Shown here piece after piece: positions 37,470 to 49,900 of a stretch of 64,000 bases of DNA. The translations under genes and the position numbers were made by a program. Origin of the DNA: Ceratobasidium sp. AG-K. Lineage: Eukaryota; Basidiomycota; Agaricomycetes; Cantharellales; Ceratobasidiaceae. A model generated the notes under the pieces. That model was not told where the DNA came from. It did no database searches and saw nothing but the letters and a program-made list of their open reading frames with translations. The DNA is taken from positions 7,130,001 to 7,194,000 of the forward strand of contig JAWNGF010000001.1 in assembly GCA_037039685.1 (NCBI GenBank), read 5' to 3'. The number at the start of each line of letters is the position of its first letter. The stretch's first letter is position 1.

Positions 37470-40350
37470 ATGGCCCAATCACAGGGGCAATGCCCTCATT
37501 TCGCTCAGCTGATCGCGCTTCAGCCACCGCGTCTCTCGCAAGCCGTTCATCGCGAAGAGTGCACACAGTGCTTCGATTCACAGGTAGTTGTAAACTAGTT
37601 CGCGTCATTCCATGGTCTAAGCTTCTTCCAGGACTCTCCTGAAGGAGTCGACGTCTGCCTGCATTGTTTCAATGGCGGCTGCGTTGGCGAGCGCCACCAT
37701 GCGCGTACGCACTCAGAGAAAACAGGCCATGTCTGGTCTCTGAATTTCAAAAGAACACCTAAGCCTAAATCCCAGAGGGTAAGCGCGTTATAATAGGTAA
37801 TTGCGACTTTATTCATCGCGACATAGGACGACAACGAACCTCCTCTGAAGCGACTTGCGATCGTCGAGGAACATGACGCGGATAAATATGATACCCAAAC
37901 TTCCCTAAGGTGTTGGGCTTGCAACGCTTTCGCCGACCCCGAAGTCGCGCCTTTCGTTGCCCCGCTTACGAGTGGTGTGGCGGCGTCGCTCTCCTCGGCT
38001 CGACAATCTGAAGTAAAGGCATGGGAAGAGGAACTTGAGGCTTGCGAACATACCTTGATGCTCGATCAGTCCCTGGCCACTGGAGCTCCACCTGGGGCTC
38101 ACTGTTCGAGTTGTGAACTCAAGGAAAACATGTGGCTATGCTTGACTTGCGGTTCGTTGGGATGTGGTCGACCTCAGTACGGTGGAACTGGTGGAAACGG
38201 GCATGGGCTCCAGCATTGGCAACAAACTCAGCACCCAGTTAGCGTGAAAGTGGGGACAATCACCGCCGAGGGTACTGCAGGTATGTCAGTTCTACGTGCC
38301 TCGCATTTCGTCTCTCATAACTCGAGTTAGACGCATATTGTTACGCCTGCGACGAGAGCAGGGTGGACCCCGAACTAGCCACCCATCTGAAGAACGTTGG
38401 CATCAACATTCAGACCCAAACCAAGACGGAGAAGAGTATGACGGAATTGGTGCGGCAACATCGTGGACTTTATGCACTCGGTCTAACAACTTCATTTAGC
38501 AAATTGAACAAAATCTCAAGTTCGACTTTAGCATGACCGGCGAGGATGGCAAGCTACTGCAGCCCGTCTACGGCCCTGGCCTTACAGGGTTGCAGAACCT
38601 CGGAAACAGGCAAGCCTCCCTCTTTATTCGTTTCAATGGCTAATAATTGGCTATTATTAGTTGTTATATGGCATCCGTAATGCAAACTCTTTTTACGCTT
38701 CCATCCTTCAGGACTTATTACGATGCCACTTCACCCAATACAACCGTAGAGCACGCAGCTGTTTGCTCAGTACCTCTGCCAGCCGATTGTCTGGAATGCC
38801 AAATGCGAAAGATCGCCGATGGGCTCGCCAGCGGTCGTTACAGTAAGCCCTCCGCTCAAAACACGGTTCAGAACGACAAGGATGCGGAGGATTCCGTGCG
38901 GTTCCAGGACGGACTCCGTCCCGCGTCCTTCAAGGCCTTGGTAGGCAAGGGTCACGCCGAGTTTGCCACCATGCGCCAGCAAGATGCAGAAGAGTTCCTT
39001 GAACACCTATTCGCTTCCTTGCGCTCCGCAAATCAAGGCACACCAACTGATGCATTCAAGTTCGGCATCGAAGAACGCTTGAAGTGCAACGAGTGTAACA
39101 AGGTCCGCTATAGAGTCGACGAGCACGATTCAGTTGGGGTTCCGATTCCTGCCAAGGAAATCAAGGCTGCGGAAGAGGGAGTAAGGGCGCAGTACGAGAG
39201 CGTGCAGCTTGAGGCGTGCTTGGATACTGTAGCGGGCGAAGAGGCACTAGAATACTCGTGCCCCTCATGCGAGAAGAAGGTCATTGCCATCAAGTAGGTT
39301 GATATTAGCTCGAAGTTTCCTGAACTTACTTATCCCCCATCGCGCCAGACGCACAAGGTTTGCATCCTTCCCCGATGTGCTTGTGGTACACGCAAAGAAA
39401 TTCCAACTTGTCAACTGGGTTCCACAGAAGCTTGGTATGTGTTGCCATCTAAACTGAATTGGATCAACGGTCTGACGCGCATATACAGACGTCCCAGTGT
39501 TGCTTCCCGAGGATGATACGATAATCCTGGATAAACACCTCGGAACGGGGATGCAGCCGGACGAAGTCGCACTTCCAGACGACAAACCAGGTACAATCAG
39601 CGTTTTTTAGTGGGTTCGTCACTATCCTAACTCATGCTCTGTTGCTAGCCGCGGCTTCGTTGCCTAAGTTCAATGCAGAGGCCATGGCCCAATTGACGGG
39701 CATGGGCTTCCCCGAGGTTAGATGCCAACGAGCCTTACTTGCGACAGGAAATAGTCAGGCAGAGGTAGCAATGGAGTGGCTCTTTGTGCACATGGAGGAT
39801 CCTGGTATGTGTACTTTGGTACCTCGACTAGTCAAGTCTAATATCAGGCTCATAGATATTGATGATCCGCTTCCCGGCAACTCCTCGCAGCCACCTAATC
39901 AACCGAACCCGGAACAAGTAGGTATGATTGTGGACATGGGATTTACCCCAGCCCAAGCCAAAAAGGCGCTACGTGAATCAGTAAGTGGATTAGAAACCCG
40001 ACATTTAGGCACTAACCTAGGGGTAGAACGGAGATCCGGAGCGCGCAGTGGAGTGGTTGTTTAGCCATCCAGATGATGCCGGTGATGCTGAAGAATCTGT
40101 CGCAGCCCCGGAGGCGCCCACTTCCAAGCCCAAAGTGGGAGGAACTAGCACACTTCCTGCCAAGTATCGCCTTAAGGCATTTATTTCTCACAAAGGCCCG
40201 TCAGTACACTCTGGACATTACGTCGCGCATATACGCACGGATAGTGAAGGATGGGTCCTATATAACGATGAGAAAGTTGTACGGGCCGATTCTGAGAGTG
40301 TTACTGCTCTCAAGCCGCTCGCTTACTTATACGTGTTTGAGAGGGTCTGA
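37470..40350 (+). CDS. UBP14: Ubiquitin C-terminal hydrolase UBP14/USP5 (isopeptidase T)
   Basis: Deubiquitinase that disassembles free polyubiquitin chains. In order: an N-terminal Cys/His-rich variant zinc finger (CTQCFDSQ, VCLHCFNGGC, HHARTHSEKTGH); a ZnF-UBP domain (HCSSCELKENMWLCLTCGSL, GCGRPQYGG, GHGLQHW); the Cys box GLQNLGNS-CYMASVMQTLF, split by an intron; MRQQDAEEFLEHLF; two UBA domains inserted in the catalytic region (MAQLTGMGFPEVRCQRALLA and GMIVDMGFTPAQAKKALRES); and the His box KGPSVHSGHYVAHIR, ending AYLYVFERV. This architecture is diagnostic of USP5/Ubp14. About eleven short introns all keep frame. Start at 37470 (MAQSQGQCPHF). The stop is only 62 bases from the convergent TSR1 stop. 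Confidence 0.95.
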
Positions 40351-40412
40351 TCTTCACGTTACATTGACATACTACATCGATGACTTGAATACATGCATGT
40401 TTGAATGCCTGA

Positions 40413-43247
40413 TTATTCCTCCATCGCGACATCATCGTGGGCACTGTGTCCCACTACCCCAGCCGACAATCCGAACGAACTACTCCACCGTGGGTATACG
40501 CGTTTGTATAGTGACATACAGATCGTGTCCATTTGGGTGAGCGGGCCATCAAAGTGAGCCTTGAAGTAGCCGTGTGTGCCCAAACTCTCGCGAATATGCC
40601 CGGTACGCCCGTGCTTGGTATGCAGCTGGATAGGCGCAAAGTACCGAATATCTTCACGGTTGAAGAACATGTATCGAACGGTTGCAGTTTTCTTGTGTAC
40701 TTTGAATGGATGCCCGGTAAGGATAATCCGTTTGGCGATAATCCGCTGGGCATCGGCGTTGAGGAATGTACCGTATGCTACCAGTTCGGGTGCTAGTGAA
40801 CGCCCATTAGTACAGGCGAAATGGGCCACCTAGAATAGAGAGGACTGACCTTCAGGGTCGTCAGTCTCACGAAGCAGAGTGCATGGCTGTTTGCCAAACA
40901 CTATGGGTCCATACACAGTCGCGACACTTGTATCTCCGTGCCGGAGATAGCGCTCGAATTTGTGGACGTTATTAACACCCTTTCCACCCCCTCGAGTGTG
41001 CTGACTGTACACTGGGTTAGTACGGAACCTTCGAGGTCCGACACACAGAATCATTGGATCCTAGCCGTCTATTCAGCTCGCAGCGCTTAGAACCAGAACT
41101 CTGCTTACCTTAGATCGCACGGACTCGTTATACTCTGTGTTCCGTTGCACCGTAAAATTGAGCACCGAGACCTTATGCTCGTGTTGCAAGAGCGTAAACA
41201 ACACTAGCATTCCGCCCAGCCTTACAACCTCTTGAGGGACTTTCTCGATGCATACAACAACCCTCGAGCCCGGTTTTACGCCCCTTTCATCCTCATATTT
41301 CCGGACATTTCGTTCAGTGCGAGCATAATCCTCAAACTGGAACGTGCGCGCGTAGTCTGGTGGGAGATTTTCATATGGGTCCCAAGGACTGGTACGGAAG
41401 GATCGTAGGCCCCTGTAGCGCGCAAACCGGATACGGGCGGCGACGTCTTGGGGTGTGTCGATTTCATCAGGGAAGGCAAGGTCGTCTGCATCTTCCCGGG
41501 CGCGGGTGCGCCATGTGTCCAACCTGTATGGAGTTGGAAATTGGGAATTCCGGATTACTGGGAAACTTACTGTCGAGCTTCCTCCTCTACATCCATATCC
41601 TCAAATGCTACACTTTTACCACCAGTTTTGCTGTTGGCAACAGACATAGCTTGCTCGTCTTCGGCATCCTCGTCCAATTCTACTAGATCTTCTCCTTCGG
41701 AAATATTTTCGGCGTTGTTGTGGGCCTCTCCTCCATCATTACCATCCATATCGTCGTCCTCGTCATCTTCATCATCTTCATCATCCGCGTCGTCGACGAT
41801 CCAAGCCGCTTGATATGCGGACGTTCCCCGTGGAACTCGCTTGATTTTTGACTTTTTGGCCGGCGTATCTTGGTTCTGCCTCGCAACGGCCTCACGAGCT
41901 TCTCCGTCTGCAAGCTCTTCCTCGGTAGGCCATGTTTGTTCATTGGCCATTTCATCAGGTCGATTGGTAGATGTTAGCGAATCAGCGTCTGAAGGCTGGC
42001 GCTCGGCGAGAACTGGCAGGTGGGTGGGTGCAACATCCATGCTGACTTCGGCACCATGTTTATTTGACCGAGGACGGGGCGCTGCGAGGATCTAAACAAG
42101 CATTAGGCATGTCGAGTGTAGAGTCAGAGAAGAGCACCTGCCTTGGATATTTGAAAGTCACCCAATGAGGGTATATGCACGAGTCTATTGGCAGAAAGCG
42201 CGCTACCTCGTACCACACCCGTCACACGAAGCTCTCCGCTCTCGTTCCATTCTACCCCTTCGGCTACAATCCACCCCCTTCCTTCTCTCCAGCTTGCGGC
42301 AGTTCCCAATCGCGGCACGCCTTCACACAATGCTCTCCCAGCATTCCTCGCGTCCGACTCAGCCGCAAGGTCAAAGACCCTGTTCTGTGTCGGACAGAAG
42401 TATTGAACAAATGACACAAGGGATTTTTGTATACCAGGCTGGACCTTTTCGCCTCCCGGGTGGTGAACAGTGCTAACGACGTTGTGGAGTCCGCCTTGAG
42501 ATTGCAAACACCGGAGAAGACGTTCACCCCAGCTGTCAACTTCAGTCACGGGACTGAGTGCGAGGATTGTGTAGTCAGCGGCCTGACTTGCGTCTAGGGT
42601 CATGTAGAGATGCCGGTAGGGGAGGATGATGAACTGGAGGGTTGTGCGGAAGCGGGGTGCTCTAGAAGGCAAATTGTTATATGGGCGAGTTCGCGAGGTA
42701 TATGCACTTACTCGATGATCCAGGACCCGGATTCGGGGGCAGAGTTGTCATCCACGCCTAGGGCTTTGACGACCTTCAGGACTGTCTCTCGCGCAGAGAC
42801 ATCGGGGCTCAGTGGAACAACGGCCACTATTCGAGGGGCAGCATTTGGGCCGCTTGTCCTTCCATTAAATTGAATAAAATCAGGGTCTAGAGAGCACATA
42901 CTGGAAAATCTTTCCCTCATCCGCTAACCCTGCTCGTTTCTTAATCAAGTTTTGCTTGGCCGCATTTTTGCGATTCAGTTTCGTCTGGGCGATAGCTACA
43001 TTTGCCACCGACTGGCTTTTGGGTGAATGCCCGACTCTGCCTATAAATCCATGGTTTATTTCGAATGAACGATGTTACGGGGCAAGTTTTGGGCGCACCT
43101 TTGGCAGCCTCTTTGAGCGACCCTTTGGTTGCATGCTTCGACTTGAACGATTTATTTTGCTAAGCCGGAGTGTAAGCAAGGTGTTTATGCTAAAGGTGGG
43201 CTAACACTTGCCTGCTTGAGTGTGGGTCGGTGGTGGTGCCCGCTCAT
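40413..43247 (-). CDS. TSR1: Ribosome biogenesis protein TSR1
   Basis: GTPase-like factor needed for late 40S maturation; related to Bms1 but lacking a working GTPase site. Start at 43247 ([12 protein letters not shown]). A basic N-terminus contains [16 protein letters not shown]. Then come [54 protein letters not shown], a long acidic stretch ([15 protein letters not shown]) and [20 protein letters not shown]. The C-terminal beta-barrel region includes [55 protein letters not shown] and ends DDVAMEE. Two introns have GC-AG borders (43160-43211 and 42092-42141); both are required for frame. The start lies 126 bases from the divergent ALG2 start, so they probably share a promoter. Confidence 0.95.
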
Positions 43248-43373
43248 GCTTGGGTGATCGACGTCCAAAAGTTAGAAATTTCTCCATCAAAATCATACCT
43301 GAAATGAGCCCGATTAGATCGTTCGGCGCTTAGTTATTTCGGCAAGTGACACGCCTGAAACTGAAACTCTCCC

Positions 43374-45000
43374 ATGTCCACCAAAAAGCTCCGCGTATGC
43401 ATACTGCATCCAGATCTTGGAATAGGTGTGTTTTCTACGAATAATAATTTAGATTATTTAATGGAGTCACATTCCGTGTAGGAGGAGCTGAGAGACTCAT
43501 TGTCGACACCGCAGTCGGGCTACAAAAGCAAGGACACACTGTGCACGTATATACATCCTACCATGACCCTAGTCATGCATTCGAGGAAACAACCAACGGT
43601 ATTTGATTATCACCATCTCTTTCTATCTGTCGAACTTACCACAACCCTCCAAGGACAGGCACTCTCACTGTGCGATACATAAAACCGCCCCTCCCTCGAC
43701 ACGTATTCAATGCAGCCCATATTATCCTTGCCATCCTTCGGCAAATACATCTCCTGCTTACCCTTCTCATCCTCGTTCACTTTGGGGGAGAGCAGCCTTA
43801 CGACGTGTTCCTGGTCGACCAGCTCTCGGCTTGTGTCCCATTGCTGCGGTGGGGAATGTCTCGCCGTGTAGTGTTTTACTGCCATTTCCCAGATAAGCTC
43901 TTGGCGGATGGAACGGTTGCAGCGGTAGAAGGTGTCGAGGCTGCTCCTAAAGTCCAGGGATGGTTGAAGGGACTGGTAAAGAAAGCGTATCGGTTACCTG
44001 TGAATTGGATAGAAGAGGCTACTACTCGTAAGTTCCCTTTTTTACTTCCTGGAACACCTCTTTGACTGTTTGATAGGACAAGCGGATGTTATCCTTGCCA
44101 ACTCGAAGTTCACCTCTCGAGTGTTCAAACAGTCCTTCCCGTCAATCAAGGTAGATCCCGTTATCGTCTACCCAGGAATCAACATCTCAGCGTACCAAGT
44201 CGACCCACCTTCAGATTCACCTGAGATCGACATGGTCAAGTCGTACGTCCTACATTGGCCATTTAACAGCTTTACTAATCAGTTAACAGAGAAAAGTCAC
44301 GTTCCTCTCCCTCAACCGATTCGAACGCAAGAAAAACGTAGCACTCGCAATCCAAGCATTCAGCGCCCTCCCAGACTCCAACGCCCGGCTCGTCCTCGCG
44401 GGTGGGTACGACCCTCGACTCGCCGACAACGTCGAATGTCTCGCAAACCTCGTCAAGCTATGCGCAGAATCCAACCTGGGATACAAGATCGTTTCACCCA
44501 AGCCGCTACCAGACCTTCCACAGTCGACGGGCGATCAGGTCCTTTTCGTGCTCAATTTTTCCAACACCCAGCGAACACATCTCCTTACGGCGCGTACGAC
44601 CTTGGCCTTGCTGTACACGCCGCAAAACGAGCATTTTGGGATCGTGCCCGTCGAGGCAATGGTGTGTGGTGTTCCGGTCGTGGCGTGTAATAGTGGAGGG
44701 CCGGTGGAGAGTGTGTTGGACAAGGGCAAGGTACGCACGGGGTGGTTGGTCCCACCTGAACCGGCTCGGTGGACACAGGCTCTACGGTCGGTCTTGTCAC
44801 TTTCGGAGCAGGAGAGGGGTAAGATAGAACAGGTTGCCAAGGCTAGGGTAAAGGAGAACTTTAGTTTGGAGAGTATGACGGCCGGGATGGAGAGTGCGCT
44901 TATGAGGGCGGTAGATATGGGCGTGGTGGGAGGTGTTACGCCTAGCGAAGCGGCAATGGCGTTGGTAGGACTTGGGTTCGGAGTATGGTTGATCAAGTAA
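43374..45000 (+). CDS. ALG2: Alpha-1,3/1,6-mannosyltransferase ALG2
   Basis: GT4-family enzyme that adds the second and third mannoses to the dolichol-linked oligosaccharide on the cytosolic ER face. The N-terminal block LRVCILHPDLGIGGAERLIV crosses the first intron. Then come KQGHTVHVYTSYHDPSHAFE, YDVFLVDQLSACVPLLRW, VVFYCHFPDKLLA, ADVILANSKFTSRVFKQSF and DPVIVYPGINI. The C-lobe includes FLSLNRFERKKNVALAIQAF, ARLVLAGGYDPRL and the donor-site EX7E region NEHFGIVPVEAMVCGVPVVA, then NSGGPVESV. A hydrophobic C-terminus (AMALVGLGFGVWLIK) may associate with the membrane, as in yeast Alg2. Intron junctions keep frame, although the acceptor near 44289 has two candidate AGs. The stop is 72 bases from the convergent transporter stop. 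Confidence 0.93.
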
Positions 45001-45071
45001 AAAGATGGATTAAATCTATTTTATTGTGTCCCAATTGCCCAAGTCTACACCATAAGATCCATGAATCCAGG

Positions 45072-46882
45072 TTACTTCAGCAGTTCCTCCCGCTCCCTCT
45101 GCCATGTATCTACATCGTTGCGATGCTCCTCATCGTCGCTACCCCCCAACAAGTTCTCTTCGCTCTTTTGCTCAAACCTCACACTCTTCTTCTCACCCGG
45201 CATAGGTCTAGGTGAGCGGAGTGCAGGTGGGGCAGGTGGTCTAGGATCTCGTGGTTGTGGAATCGTAGGAGATGGGGGTCTGGGTGTCGTGGTAAGGGGC
45301 GTTGAGGCTTCAAACAGGACCTCGGTCTCGCTCGGGTCCTATTTGGGCGCATTTAGTATACAACGAGCGTAAACCAGGCAAAGCGCTCACAATTTCGTCC
45401 CTCCGGTGCAAACGTATGGGTTTAGAGCCGGTTCCGGCTGCATCCACAGACTTTTTGTACTTGTGGAATGTAAAGAGGGCGATACCTACGGGTGCCGTCA
45501 ATATCCAGCCAATCTCTAAAGAGCAGAAGCGTACCGAGTATAGTAATCCCCACACCAATGATGTTCAACTCGTTCAGTCGATCGCCGAATACAATGGCCG
45601 AGAGCGAGATGGTGGTAACCTCCTTAAAGATGCCTGCGACAGACATGGGTACCATCCCAGTACGCTGGATTATGCTTCCTTGTGAAGTTGGGTTAGTTTC
45701 TAGACAAATGCGGGAAACGAGCCGAGTAGAAGGAAGGGGACGTACTAGAACTCGGCGAGAGTCATGCAGAATGCCACCGTACCCGGTGCAATGATGTATA
45801 AACTTGTCTTGAACGTCTGACCAAGTGAGTCAAAGAACCTGCAATGTATGAGTTACGGAACTTGAAAGTTTGAAAGCAAGACTTACTTGGATGCAAACAC
45901 GGTGCCAAGGCCATCGACGGCCGTGGTCAGGATGAGCATCGAGACGCACATGGTCGGCGCGAGCCAGAATATCGTTGCGCAGGGGTTGTCTAGTCCCATC
46001 GGTTCTTCCTTTGGTGTTTCCTCCTCTTCCTCTGCTTCTTGTTGCTGGTGCCCGTGCGATCCGCTCAAGAGGATCTGGGTAAGTGCCCAACGCAAGCCTC
46101 CACACGCGCTAGCGATAAACACCAAGATCATCCCTCCAAACGCGAATTGGGTCTCGGTCGCGACCATGAGCACCACTCCGCCCGTGATGAGCATAATGAC
46201 GGATACGAGGCGGGTCGAGAAGCGTTCGAGTTTGAAGAGGAACGCAAAGAATAGGACAAACACCAGGGATGAGGATTTACACATTGCTGTGGCGGGTCAG
46301 TTGGAACGTGTAGGGAGGTGAATGGGCTTACTGTAGAACGAGAGAGTGATTGTTTTGAGCGAGAGGTTCGAGAGGCCGATGTCTAGGCTCGTAGTTACGG
46401 CACATGGGACAGCTTTAGTTCTAGAGCAAGATTTCAGCAAGCGAGTTGGGGGCTTGGAAAAGGACTTGCCCGTATTGCTTAAAGCTCGGAGAATACGGCG
46501 AGCCGAAGGTATTGGGGAACATCCATCGACACAGCGCAGCGAGAAGGAATTGCATGAGCATGTGCATCGAGGTGACGAATAGCGGCGAGGGAAAGCCAAA
46601 CTTGTCGGGCGAGAACATCCATTTGTTGTATATGCTCAGTATAGTCGCAAAACCAAACCTATTTCGCGCGTACAGTTAAGTTACTAGCTAGGTTGCATAA
46701 ACTTACCAGGTCGCAATAAAAAGGCTGTTTATGAATGCATCTCTCCACCACTTGCGCCGGCGCTGTTCGCGGCTAGGTTCGGTGTCGACGTCGAGCTCGA
46801 GTACATCGTCGGGCCGGTCGTCGTCGAATGATTTGAGCGCCGTACGCTCGTGGTCTTGGTCCGCCAGCGGTGAGTAGGACAT
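45072..46882 (-). CDS. Nucleotide-sugar/triose-phosphate transporter family (SLC35C2/YMD8-like)
   Basis: Ten-helix drug/metabolite-type transporter of the early secretory pathway. Start at 46882 (MSYSPLADQDHERTAL) with an acidic, Arg-rich cytosolic leader. Membrane blocks include FGFATILSIYNKWMFSP, FPSPLFVTSMHMLMQFLLAA, VPCAVTTSLDIGLSNLSLKT, KSSSLVFVLFFAFLFKLERF, VIMLITGGVVLMVATETQFA, MILVFIASACGGLRWALTQI, MVPMSVAGIFKEVTTISLSA and LNIIGVGITILG, closing with FTFHKYKK. These match the TPT/SLC35C2 subgroup; the cargo is unproven, and animal SLC35C2 is linked to GDP-fucose supply. An His/Glu-rich cytosolic loop (QQQEAEEEEETPKEEP) and a long Pro-rich, then acidic tail ending WQREREELLK are extra. 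One intron (46421-46469) has a GC-AG border. Confidence 0.9.
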
Positions 46883-46981
46883 GGTGGAAGCTTACTTGGA
46901 GACTGTCGGGCGCCTGTCGCATGTCAAATAAGGGGATCAAATGCGGGATTAGGCTTCCTTGAACTTGAATTAGACTTGCAC

Positions 46982-49900
46982 ATGCAGAACGAGATCCCGT
47001 TGGACGCCGTGGTCGACGTGACGCCGGTCGAGGCGTCGTTCGATTCAATGGAACTACACAATTCGCGCCTGGTCGCTGGGTCGGGGTCGAGCTCAATGCC
47101 CCCAATGGCAAGAACGACGGATCAGTCAAGGATGTTGTCTACTTTTCGTGTGCACCGAACCATGGAGTGTTTGTAAGGCCCAGTCAGGTCAAAGTTGCCT
47201 CGCTACCAGTGAGTATGTATTCGATTTAGTAGGATTATTCTGATTTTGTAGACGTCACGCCCTTCATCCCGCACAACGCGACAGTCGATAGGCACGCCAT
47301 CTACTCCCGCGCGTCAAAACACTCGCCCTGTTCCAACGCGATCTGGGTCTCCAGCTCAACCCCAGCCATCTCCTTTGGCTGTACGAACTGCATCTGCCTC
47401 GCGTCTTCCTGGATCGAAACTTCCCCCACCGAGCCCAATCTCGTCCAACCCAGCCAGACGACCAACGCTAGGTGCACACAAACGCACAGGAAGTCAAAGC
47501 AATGTATTTGCTCAGAGTCCTCTTGTTCCACCTCCTCCACGAGCAATCAACGTTCAGACGACTGGCGCGAGCTCAGTCAGGGACTCGGAGAGTGAGAGTG
47601 CAGTCGGGGATGAGGACGATACGGTCGTTCGGCCCAAGGAAGTCCATCTATCGCCCGTAGACATACGCCCAGCCGCATCTCGACTACCTGGACCAGCCAA
47701 TGGCTCGTCGCCCAGCTTGGGGACGAGTAGGTTGCCAATGTCGACGTCACCTGCGGTCGAGACATCACGATTACCAGTATCCTCTCCTGCAGCTGAAACG
47801 TTGCGACTACCATCTCCTGGTCGTCCTTCGTTGCCTCTACCAAATGGGTCCGAGTCGCGTATTCCCTCGTCGCCATTGAAGAAACAACCTTCCAAGGGGC
47901 TGTTATTCGAAACTCCTGCAACGAGGAGAAGGAACCTGGATCAGTTCAACCAGTGCCATATGTCCTTCAGCCACCGCCCGTGAGCCCTAAGCAGGTGGGC
48001 ACCTATCCGCCAATCCTATTCAGTCATTAACCCTAGACTGTGTTAGCTCAAAGAAGATCTCGAACTACGCGCCAAACTCCGAGCTCTCGAAGCAAAACGC
48101 GCCGACGACGCACGTCTGATCCGTGAACTCGAGACCAAACTCGCAGATGCGAGACGTTCGTCGCTATTCGACCTAAGCTGCAAGGTACACACTCCATTCT
48201 CTATTATGAATGGTATTAACGCGTTTACAGCCAAATTACAATCGTTACAAACTGAACTCTCGCAGACGAAGCGAGAGTTGGCAGACCAACAGGCTGAGAT
48301 GTCTACGTTGGACGAGAAGGGCGTTGAAGTTGCCGAACAGCTCGAGATGGCCATGTTGGATCGAGAGGTGTGTTAAAATATCACGACTAACTGAAATCGA
48401 CTAACTTTCGATGTAGGTAGCTGAAGAACGCGCCGAGGCGGCAGAACGAGAGACGGAAGCGATGAAAGAACGGCTCGCGACGCTCGAGGTCGAGTTGCAG
48501 GTTGTCAAAGGCGGGGGTGAAGGTGAAGGTGCTGGCGCCGGTGGAGCGAAATCTCTCGACGTGGTGCAGCTGGAGAGACACAACGAGCGGCTGAAGGAGG
48601 CTCTAATGAAGTACGTTCCTAATTGGTCGCAAGGCGCAATGACTGACGTGTGGATAGGCTCCGGGATATCACTCAGGCCACAGACACCGAGCAGAAACGC
48701 AAGATTGCAGAGTTGGAGAGAGAGTTGAGCGGGGTCGATGAGTTGCAGAGTGCGTCTTTGTTCTCATCGAACGATGGCAACTGACCTACGGATGCTTTAG
48801 CCGGCTACGAGGAAACGCTCAACAAGCTCGCCAACGCCGACGCCCAAATCGAGGACCTCAAAATCCAACTGGACGACGCGCTCGGCGCAGAAGATATGCT
48901 TGTACAACTAACGGATCGAAACTTGATGCTGAGCGAGGTACGGCCCCTGCCCACCCTGCCTCCACTTGCTCACGCATACATGTAGAAAATCGAAGAAATG
49001 CGCGTGGCGATTGAGGACCTCGAGGCACTCAAGGAACTCAATGACGAGATTGAAGAGAATCATGTCGAGGCTGAACGGTCTATGCAGGAGGAAATCGGTA
49101 AGTACGGTGGGTTGGTGTGGGCTGGTCTGATGGTCGCGTAGATGCCAAGGACAGTCAGATTCGCGATCGGGATCGAAAGATCGAGTCGTTGGAGGAGACC
49201 ATTGCGGATTACGAGGGGACGATTGTCCAGTTTAGAGAACTTGTTGGGCACTTGCAGAGGTGCGTCTGCCTATTCATGCTCCTATCGCCTGCTGAAAGTT
49301 GGTTTCTAGTGACATGGATGCGCTCCGTGCAGAGAACCAACTACATCAGACCGAGTCTTCAGCCCAAGCTTCTCAATCTGCTGCAATCCTCTCGCTCAAT
49401 ATGCGTCTCCAGTCCTCAGCCGCAAAGAATCAAGCCAAGAACATCGAGTTTGAGTTGCGCAAGTTGGATGCGGCTCAGGCCAAGGAGTGGTTGGGTATCG
49501 TAAAGCCTTACTTACCTCAGGTACGTCATCTTCATTTTCAATCTTTTGAAGGCATTAATTTCGGTAAAGGTGTACGTCGAGGTGGACGCGGACGCTACGG
49601 CGTGCTACATGTTCTTCCAGAGATTGGCATCCAAGTCTGAGCTTGTAGCTAATGTCGTGAGCACGGCAAATGGGCTTCCTGAGAGTCTGGCAGGAAGCGT
49701 TCCAGAGAGTCTCGTTGGTGTTTGTGAGGTAAGTCTGAGGTGACCTTTCTATCACACGGCTTGATATTTGGGCCACGTAGATGCGTGGGCGAATGTACCA
49801 TCTCTCATGCTTGTGCAAACGATTCGCATCCGTCTTGCGCCGGTGCGACGTCAACACTTTCCACAACGTCGGCCGCCTCTTCCCCGACTTGTCGCCAATG

